Positions 1 to 5,326 of a stretch of DNA of 5,326 nucleotides are shown here, in pieces. Origin of the DNA: an uncultured Terrimonas sp. (GTDB taxonomy: Bacteria > Bacteroidota > Bacteroidia > Chitinophagales > Chitinophagaceae); assembly GCA_946886925.1 (NCBI GenBank), contig CAMPJQ010000233.1, positions 1 to 5,326 of the forward strand. Direction: 5' to 3'. How positions within the stretch are numbered: the first letter of the stretch is position 1; each line of letters starts with the position of its first letter. Made by a program: the position numbers and the translations under genes. The notes below the pieces were generated by a model. That model worked only from the letters and a program-made list of their open reading frames with translations, was not told the origin of the DNA and did not search any database.

Positions 1-3000
1 CACTTTGAGCATCGGATAGTTATAGCCGTCTCCACTGGTACCGCCACTCAAATCACGGTCTGATCCGTATATATTGGTTACATCGGTATCCTTCGTCCAT
101 TTGTACATAGGCGACCAGGTCCACAGGTTTTCCGCAGAAAAATAGATTTTGAGATCGGTGGCATGTATCCTGGAGGCCAGGCTATTGGGCAATGTATAGC
201 CCACCTGCAGGTTCCGTAAACGGATATAAGAAGCATTTTGCAGAAAGCGGTCATTGGGTAAATTCAACGCCCGGCCTGTTCCCTGTGCAATATAACCCAC
301 CAGCCTTGGCAGATACGCGTCGAAATTTTGGAGGTCTTCTCTGAACATGTTATCCTGCTGCCAGCGCGGGTACGCATTATAAGGACGGTTGTACTGGCCC
401 CAGAAACGTGCTTCGGGAGAAGGATAGTAGTCCTGCTTCAGCACACCCTGGAAAAAAACAGATATGAAAATGCCATTCCAGTCGCCATTGAGATTGAATC
501 CATATATATAGCGCGGTTCTTTATTACCGATAATGGTTTTATCGCCGGAATTGCCAACCCTGTTCAATCCCTGGTAAATCTGGTCATCTCCGTCTAAGTT
601 TTTAAACTTAATATCCCCAACATAGTTTTTCCTGGTGTTGGTATTGGGAATATTCTTTTGTGTAGGAGATTTGGCAATTTCTTCTTCCGACCGGAATAAT
701 CCTTCTACCTGGTAACCCCATATGTCTCCTACACGCTGACCCACATAATAATCTGAAAGGTTCATTTCGGGGTTATTGTATTTTGTGATGATAGCCCGGG
801 AGTCGGCCATGGTAATGCGGGCATCATAATTAAACTGCTTATCAGCCAGCATAAAATTATCCATCCATCTAAGGGATATTTCCCACCCGGTCGTTTTCAA
901 ATCGGCGTAGTTTCCTTTTGGAACGGCAGTGCCATAAATGGCCGGAACTGTAGGCCCGTTGGTAAACATATCCGTTGTCCAGCGCCTGTAGAAGTCCCCC
1001 ACGAACTGGAGCCTGTTATCTAAACTTGAAAAATCCAACCCTATATTGCCGGTGGTAGATGATTCCCAGGTAAGCCCATCAGGAACAACATTGGGCTGAC
1101 CGGTTCGCTGCGGTCGAATCCCGTTGAGGATGCGGCCTGACTGGGAGATAGAAAAGTTTTCGGTAAACGAATACGGATTGATATTTCCGTTACCCAATGA
1201 CCCGTATGAAGCACGAAGCTTTACATTCGACAATACTTTTGGGTTTACCTTCCAGAAAGATTCCTGCGAAATGCGCCAGCCAACAGACGCCGATGGGAAA
1301 AATGCCCATTGTTCATTGGATGGAAATTTAGATGACCCATCATAGCGGCCGCTTATCTCAACAAGATAACGGCCTTTAAAATCATAATTCACGCGAAAAA
1401 AGCCACCGGCAATGGCCCATTTTTGGTAGCCGCCGGTTGTTAAAATACTTTGTCCCAACGCCAGGTTAATGTCGTCTGCATCTTCATAAACAATACCATT
1501 GCGCCTTGCCGTAAGATTTTTATACAACGATTGTTCATAGTTGTAGCCAACCAGGAAATTGAAGTTGTGCGCATCACTGAACGATTTTATATAATTGGCA
1601 TACACGTTGGTAGCAATATATTCGGTGGTTTGCCGACGCTCCTGTATATCATTGGTATTGGTGCCGGTGTAACCAATCACGCCTTCATAACGGCTGTATG
1701 GTACCTGCACCCGGTTTTGCTGCGACCCCAGATCGGTACTTTGAAAAGTAAAATCGCTGCGCAATGTTAAACTTCTTTCAAAAAACTCAGCTTTAGCCGA
1801 TGCCCTGTTCTTCAGGAAACGCTCAGCGTTATCAATCCCGTTCCTGCCAAGGTACTGATCGCCTACAGTGTAGGCAGCCGGAAAGGACAGTGTTCCATCC
1901 GGGTTCAATAAGGGCGCAAGGGGATGACCTTCATCAGCTATATTTCTCCAGATACCGCTGCCTTCACCCACATTCAAAGGTTGATGGTAATCCATCCGGG
2001 AATATTCTGTATTGTTTTCTACCTGCAGCCATTCTGTAAGCTGAACACTTCCCTTTGCCCGCAGGTTATACATGCTATATTTATCCGAATTGTACCGGAA
2101 AAGCCCATCCTGGCCATGATAGCGACCGATTATATAGAATGTTGTTTTATCGTTACCGCCAGACAAGGTGAGGTTATGGTCCTGCGCATAAAATCTTTTT
2201 TTATACAATTCATTGTACCAATCCGTGCTGTAATAATACTCGTATTGACCAGTGGATGGGTTTACTTCAATCCTTGGTAAGGAAGGATCCTCCCACCGCC
2301 TCTTTATTTCAGCAAGATATGCTGGTGAGAACGGTAAAGTTTTATTTACTGCTGTGGGTGTATTGCCGTTGTCGTTCCATCTCGACCATGCATCGCTGAA
2401 TCCCTGTGCCCAGGGATAGGAATCGGTAATATTGTCCGGTACAGCAGTAGGCGACTTAACTGAAACATTGGTTATATAGCTAATGGAGGTTTTGCCCTTA
2501 GACGCAGATTTTGTGGTAATAAGCACCACTCCAAAAGCCGCGCGGGCTCCGTAAATAGAGGCCGAAGAAGCGTCTTTCAATACAGAAATGCTTTCAATAT
2601 CATTGGGATTGAGCATGCGCGGATCGCCTTCTACCCCATCAATCAAAATCAAAGCGCTACCGCCCTGCCCGATGCTTGTAGTGCCCCTGATATTGAAATC
2701 GGGTGACTGCGTTGGTTTTCCATCCAGCATCCGGATATTCAGGTTAGGCACGGCGCCTACCAGGGCCTGGGAAATATTGCTTACAGGCCGGTTTTTTAAT
2801 GTTTCAGGCGTTACCTGGTCTACAGCCCCCGTTAAATTTATTTTTTTCTGGGTACCATATCCTACCACTACTACTTCTTCCATTTTGGCGTCTACAGGCT
2901 TCAGCACAACATCGAATGAACTGCGCCCGGCTATAGACATTTCTTCTTTAATGTATCCCACGTATGTAAATTCAAGGATACTGTTTTCTGGTACAGAAAG

Positions 3001-3564
3001 GCGGAAGAAGCCATTAATATCTGTTTTGGTAGCTGCTCCCCCACCTTTTACCTGTACGGTTACCCCCGGCAGGTACTCACCGGCACTGTTCATAACACGC
3101 CCGCTTACATCTGCATTGGGCGCATGCACATTTTCGTGCACCGGTGGAATCAGGATTCCGTCTTCATTATGTGCGCCGGGGCCGGGAAATTTTAAACCGC
3201 TCTTCCGGATGACGATCTTGTTGTTTGAAACAATATAATACAGCATGTAAGGCTGCAGTAATTCGGAGAGGAATTCGCCCAGCGATGTTTTTTTTGCCGT
3301 GATATTAACCCTATCGGCAGGATCAATAATATTAGTGGCGTAGAAGAATTGTATATCATTTTGCCGGCCAATCCTTTCCAGCGCATCAAACAGGGTTTCA
3401 TTTTTGAGTGAAATGGAAATCTTCTTATTGAGAATCTCCTGCCCCCTGGCATTTTTTGCCGACAATGACATAAGGGAACAGCATATGAAAGTTATGGCAA
3501 GGAGAGAGAGGCGCATAATCTTGAGTATTACAGGTATAGTCCTGCCTATACAATTTTTTTGCAT
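1..3564 (-). CDS. SusC/RagA-family TonB-dependent outer-membrane receptor with N-terminal STN signalling domain (3' end cut by window)
   Basis: Outer-membrane transporter that, with a SusD-like lipoprotein, imports a glycan or other large nutrient using TonB energy. 1188 codons are visible with no internal stop. Order: signal peptide about 1-41 (basic n-region, hydrophobic core about 18-36); STN domain about 50-122; Gly/Pro-containing linker 124-150; carboxypeptidase-regulatory-like beta domain about 151-223; TonB-box-like EEVVVVGYGTQKK 229-241; plug with NIRGTTSIGQGG 291-302, LILIDGVEG 305-313 and LKDASSASIYGARAAFG 329-345; then the barrel, with HNLTLSGGND 463-472, YDGSSKF 741-747, FFPSASVGWR 755-764 and YIRLRNLQVGYTLP near 1113-1126. 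The last visible residues, YNYPMLKV, resemble the stretch just before the family's C-terminus, so probably about ten residues are missing. Start: ATG at 3564 gives the n-region MQKNCIGRT; an in-frame ATG at 3516 is the alternative. Neither has a Shine-Dalgarno sequence. The STN domain and the upstream fecR imply ligand-responsive control. The substrate is not deducible. The family call is very secure. Confidence 0.96.
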   Translation of the reverse strand, partial: MQKNCIGRTIPVILKIMRLSLLAITFICCSLMSLSAKNARGQEILNKKISISLKNETLFDALERIGRQNDIQFFYATNIIDPADRVNITAKKTSLGEFLSELLQPYMLYYIVSNNKIVIRKSGLKFPGPGAHNEDGILIPPVHENVHAPNADVSGRVMNSAGEYLPGVTVQVKGGGAATKTDINGFFRLSVPENSILEFTYVGYIKEEMSIAGRSSFDVVLKPVDAKMEEVVVVGYGTQKKINLTGAVDQVTPETLKNRPVSNISQALVGAVPNLNIRMLDGKPTQSPDFNIRGTTSIGQGGSALILIDGVEGDPRMLNPNDIESISVLKDASSASIYGARAAFGVVLITTKSASKGKTSISYITNVSVKSPTAVPDNITDSYPWAQGFSDAWSRWNDNGNTPTAVNKTLPFSPAYLAEIKRRWEDPSLPRIEVNPSTGQYEYYYSTDWYNELYKKRFYAQDHNLTLSGGNDKTTFYIIGRYHGQDGLFRYNSDKYSMYNLRAKGSVQLTEWLQVENNTEYSRMDYHQPLNVGEGSGIWRNIADEGHPLAPLLNPDGTLSFPAAYTVGDQYLGRNGIDNAERFLKNRASAKAEFFERSLTLRSDFTFQSTDLGSQQNRVQVPYSRYEGVIGYTGTNTNDIQERRQTTEYIATNVYANYIKSFSDAHNFNFLVGYNYEQSLYKNLTARRNGIVYEDADDINLALGQSILTTGGYQKWAIAGGFFRVNYDFKGRYLVEISGRYDGSSKFPSNEQWAFFPSASVGWRISQESFWKVNPKVLSNVKLRASYGSLGNGNINPYSFTENFSISQSGRILNGIRPQRTGQPNVVPDGLTWESSTTGNIGLDFSSLDNRLQFVGDFYRRWTTDMFTNGPTVPAIYGTAVPKGNYADLKTTGWEISLRWMDNFMLADKQFNYDARITMADSRAIITKYNNPEMNLSDYYVGQRVGDIWGYQVEGLFRSEEEIAKSPTQKNIPNTNTRKNYVGDIKFKNLDGDDQIYQGLNRVGNSGDKTIIGNKEPRYIYGFNLNGDWNGIFISVFFQGVLKQDYYPSPEARFWGQYNRPYNAYPRWQQDNMFREDLQNFDAYLPRLVGYIAQGTGRALNLPNDRFLQNASYIRLRNLQVGYTLPNSLASRIHATDLKIYFSAENLWTWSPMYKWTKDTDVTNIYGSDRDLSGGTSGDGYNYPMLKV

Positions 3565-3659
3565 ATTTTTACTGAGTTATATGTTAGAGATGCGTAGTGT
3601 CCGTTGGCTTTCCACAACTTTCGGCTACTACAATTTTTGGTAATACGTATAATTTCATG

Positions 3660-3690
3660 CCCGGATATTTGCACTATCCGGGTTTTATTT
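3660..3690 (+). terminator. Perfect 8-bp hairpin with T-rich tail in the gap between the FecR gene and the receptor gene
   Basis: CCCGGATA (3660-3667) and TATCCGGG (3675-3682) pair perfectly around a 7-base loop, followed on the plus strand by TTTTATTT (3683-3690). This is the layout of an intrinsic terminator, but it points along the plus strand, where no gene is seen. Read on the minus strand, which carries all the genes, the stem is preceded by an A-rich run and followed by CATGAAATT, so it lacks a U-tract in the coding direction. It may stop antisense transcripts leaving the receptor gene, or act as an mRNA structure downstream of the anti-sigma gene or in the receptor leader. The structure is seen directly; the function is inferred. 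Confidence 0.45.
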
Positions 3691-3791
3691 ATACTAAGTA
3701 GGATGACTATGTAATTGTTTCATAAGCATGTACTGGGTTTATTAAATGATGATAATTTAACTGGTGATGGTTGTCGTGTTTTTCACCTGTT

Positions 3792-4844
3792 TTATTCAGG
3801 ACATCCCTTGCCGTTGATAAGAAACGCATTGTTGATTTTCCGGAGACTGCCATTTACCGAGATTGCAATGGGTTCTAATGTGCCCCAAAGATCATCAGTA
3901 ACATAAAAATTTGCCGTAACCTTGCATTCCCTTATCTCCCGGTCAACCTGAATATCTGCGCCAAAGTATTCCTTCAGATCATCTATCAGTTTCTGCAATC
4001 TTTCATTCTTATATACAAACTGGCCTTCCTTTCGCTTCAGCATATTGGGTGCAGCAACTGTATCTGCATCTTCTTTAATAAGCCGGTCGGTATTTTTGTC
4101 AAATACAGCCTTTTGATTGGCAGCTATTTCTATGTTCTCCGTTTTATTTTGCACCGCAGCCAGGTTGCTGATCTTTACCTTGCCTGTTACCACCATTACC
4201 GCGATCTTTTTTTGATTGTGATAAGCCTGAATATTGAATGAAGTGCCCAGCACCTTTGTCTGGATATTATCACTCGTTATAATAAACGGATGACTGGCAT
4301 CGTGTGCCACTTCAAAAAAAGCTTCTCCGGAAAGCTTTACTTTCCTTGCAGCACCTTCAAAAACAGAAGGATATTCAAGCAAAGTGGAAGGGCTTAACCA
4401 AACCTGCGTACCATCGGGCAACTGAATGGTTTTTCTTTGCGCCGTTCCCGTATTCACCTCAATTGTCTGCGTATTTTCAACTTGTTTAGCCAATTCATCT
4501 TTCCCATCAAATTTGTAATTAACCAGGTAAGCCGCCAGCATACATACTATTATTGAAGCGGCAGCAATGCTTATCCACCGGACCCTGTATCTTTTTCGCG
4601 CCACAGGCATATAGATACCGGGATCATCTTTCTTTCCCAGGATAGACTGTAAAATAGCATCCCCCGATTCTACAGGCAGTTCCATTTCTCCATGAGTTTC
4701 AGTTACCATGCTGCTGATCAAGGATTTTAGTGCTTCATCATTATCTTCCTGCTTTACTAACCGCATCAGTTCCTCTTTGTCCATTGGCGTATAATCCTTA
4801 TTTATATACTTATGAAATAAATACGCTAACCTGGAACTGGGCAT
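3792..4844 (-). CDS. FecR-family anti-sigma factor (inner-membrane sigma regulator)
   Basis: Complete 350-residue protein that holds or licenses the neighbouring ECF sigma factor and receives the signal from the receptor's STN domain. Order: cytoplasmic sigma-binding region about 1-85, opening MPSSRLAYLFHKYINKDYTP, a typical Bacteroidota FecR start; basic stretch RKRYRVR 83-89; one membrane helix about 90-108 (WISIAAASIIVCMLAAYLV); periplasmic FecR domain about 131-226, with IQLPDGTQVWLSPSTLLEYP 140-159, LSGEAFFEVAHD 171-182 and VLGTSFNIQAY 198-208; and a C-terminal DUF4974-like domain about 276-346 (FVYKNERLQKLIDDLKEYFG at its start). Length and domain order are normal for the family. The start at 4844 is supported by the conserved N-terminus; the sequence before it is AT-rich with no Shine-Dalgarno. 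The gene lies 97 bases after the sigma gene and 227 bases before the receptor gene. In this family the anti-sigma factor may be cut by proteases during signalling; nothing here shows that directly. Very secure family call. Confidence 0.96.
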   Translation of the reverse strand: MPSSRLAYLFHKYINKDYTPMDKEELMRLVKQEDNDEALKSLISSMVTETHGEMELPVESGDAILQSILGKKDDPGIYMPVARKRYRVRWISIAAASIIVCMLAAYLVNYKFDGKDELAKQVENTQTIEVNTGTAQRKTIQLPDGTQVWLSPSTLLEYPSVFEGAARKVKLSGEAFFEVAHDASHPFIITSDNIQTKVLGTSFNIQAYHNQKKIAVMVVTGKVKISNLAAVQNKTENIEIAANQKAVFDKNTDRLIKEDADTVAAPNMLKRKEGQFVYKNERLQKLIDDLKEYFGADIQVDREIRECKVTANFYVTDDLWGTLEPIAISVNGSLRKINNAFLINGKGCPE

Positions 4845-4941
4845 ATAATTTTTTAAAATTTAAATATGGATCAAACAGACTGCATTTCTTTTTAAGAGAC
4901 TCTTTTATTGCAGAAAAGGGTTAGTGCCACCGCAAATTTTA

Positions 4942-5326
4942 TTACAAAAAATAAAAAGCAATCAATACTATAGCGGGACTATCCATATGAGCAAGGCAAT
5001 AAGCGCGGATGTTTTTCATGGCTTTGGCAAGGTGTATTTTCACGGTTTCCGGGGAGAGATTTAAAAATGCCGCAACCTCTTCTTTTTTATACCCCTTTTC
5101 TTTAATGAGATGATATACCTTATTTTGCTGGGGCGGAAGGGCATGCAATGCCTTTTTTATAATCGTTTCAGTTTCTTTTAATAATATTCTTTCTTCGGCA
5201 TCATTGGAAAAAAAAATGCCCGGATCAATTTCACTGATCTCCCGGCAGGCATTTACAGCCTTACGCTTAAACAATGTAAACATGTGATTGCGGGCAACAG
5301 TGTAAAACCATGCACTAAAATGTTCT
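4942..5326 (-). CDS. ECF-subfamily RNA polymerase sigma-70 factor (N-terminus cut by window)
   Basis: Directs RNA polymerase to the promoters of its target operon, most likely the adjacent receptor locus, under control of the FecR protein encoded next. The visible 127 codons begin inside region 2: FSAWFYTVARNH matches the conserved end of region 2 (usually W-L-x-x-I-A-R-N). A short acidic linker follows, then region 4 from about visible residue 50 to 108, with LPPQQNKVYHL and the helix-turn-helix KEEVAAFLNLSPETVKIHLA ending in KAMKNIRAY. The frame is open through the right edge, so the ATG at 5283 is internal and not the start; family members are usually near 190 residues, so roughly 60-70 are missing. 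The protein ends in a hydrophobic tail, SPAIVLIAFYFL, after region 4. Such tails recur in Bacteroidota FecI-like sigma factors and have no role I can name. Secure family call; regulation of this particular receptor is inferred from position. Confidence 0.94.
   Translation of the reverse strand, partial: EHFSAWFYTVARNHMFTLFKRKAVNACREISEIDPGIFFSNDAEERILLKETETIIKKALHALPPQQNKVYHLIKEKGYKKEEVAAFLNLSPETVKIHLAKAMKNIRAYCLAHMDSPAIVLIAFYFL

Noticed and set aside
2588..3238. 216-codon open frame on the plus strand, with several shorter plus-strand frames across 328-2280
   Set aside because: These lie antisense to a receptor gene whose every conserved motif is intact. Their translations show no recognisable domain.
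3192..3452. 86-codon minus-strand frame inside the receptor's N-terminal region
   Set aside because: It is a different reading frame over the STN domain, which is coherent and conserved in the receptor frame.
3742..3760. AT-only inverted repeat TTAAAT / ATTTAA with a 7-base loop downstream of fecR
   Set aside because: Six A-T pairs in an AT-rich gap are expected by chance and would be a weak stem with no clear U-tract.
3404..3906. Plus-strand frames of 79 and 63 codons (3404-3643 and 3715-3906) over the receptor start, the gap and the fecR end
   Set aside because: Both overlap confident genes on the other strand, and their translations look random.
4894..4904. Palindrome AAGAGACTCTT in the gap between the sigma and fecR genes
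   Set aside because: The arms are only 5 bp with a single central base, too tight for an RNA hairpin. A short operator is possible, but nothing supports one.
4933..4941. TAAAATTTG on the minus strand as a -7 promoter element before fecR
   Set aside because: The spacing inside the element is one base too long for TAnnTTTG, and no convincing -33 element is placed upstream. fecR is more simply read as cotranscribed with the sigma gene.
5281..5283. ATG at 5283 as the start of the sigma factor
   Set aside because: The same frame continues upstream to the window edge and encodes conserved region 2 residues (AWFYTVARNH), so this Met is internal.

Overview
The window reads as part of a nutrient-uptake locus from a member of the Bacteroidota, most likely a Chitinophagaceae-type soil or plant-associated bacterium. 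The evidence is a SusC/RagA-type outer-membrane receptor next to a FecR anti-sigma factor and an ECF sigma factor, no Shine-Dalgarno sequence before either visible start codon, and a receptor N-terminus with the long charged n-region common in Chitinophaga-like genomes. The assignment to family level is an inference. All three genes lie on the minus strand, so transcription runs from right to left.

Layout in transcription order: 5326-4942 is the C-terminal two thirds of an ECF sigma factor, whose start lies beyond the right edge. After a 97-base AT-rich gap, 4844-3792 is a complete 350-codon FecR-type anti-sigma factor. After a 227-base gap that contains a perfect 8-bp hairpin, 3564-1 is a SusC-like TonB-dependent receptor. 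It is open for 1188 codons and leaves the window probably about ten codons before its natural stop. In this family a SusD-like lipoprotein gene normally follows; it would lie beyond the left edge and cannot be seen here.

The genes fit a cell-surface signalling circuit. The receptor carries an N-terminal STN signalling domain, which in FecA-type systems reports ligand binding through the periplasm to the C-terminal part of FecR. FecR crosses the inner membrane once and controls the sigma factor, which then transcribes the receptor operon. The substrate cannot be read from this window.

The receptor frame was checked codon by codon from 3564 to 1 and contains no stop or frameshift. The long open frames on the plus strand are antisense shadows of this gene. 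No RNA gene, CRISPR array, insertion sequence or phage element was seen. I found no evidence for an undescribed system; this is a well-formed example of a known type, with a few details worth checking.
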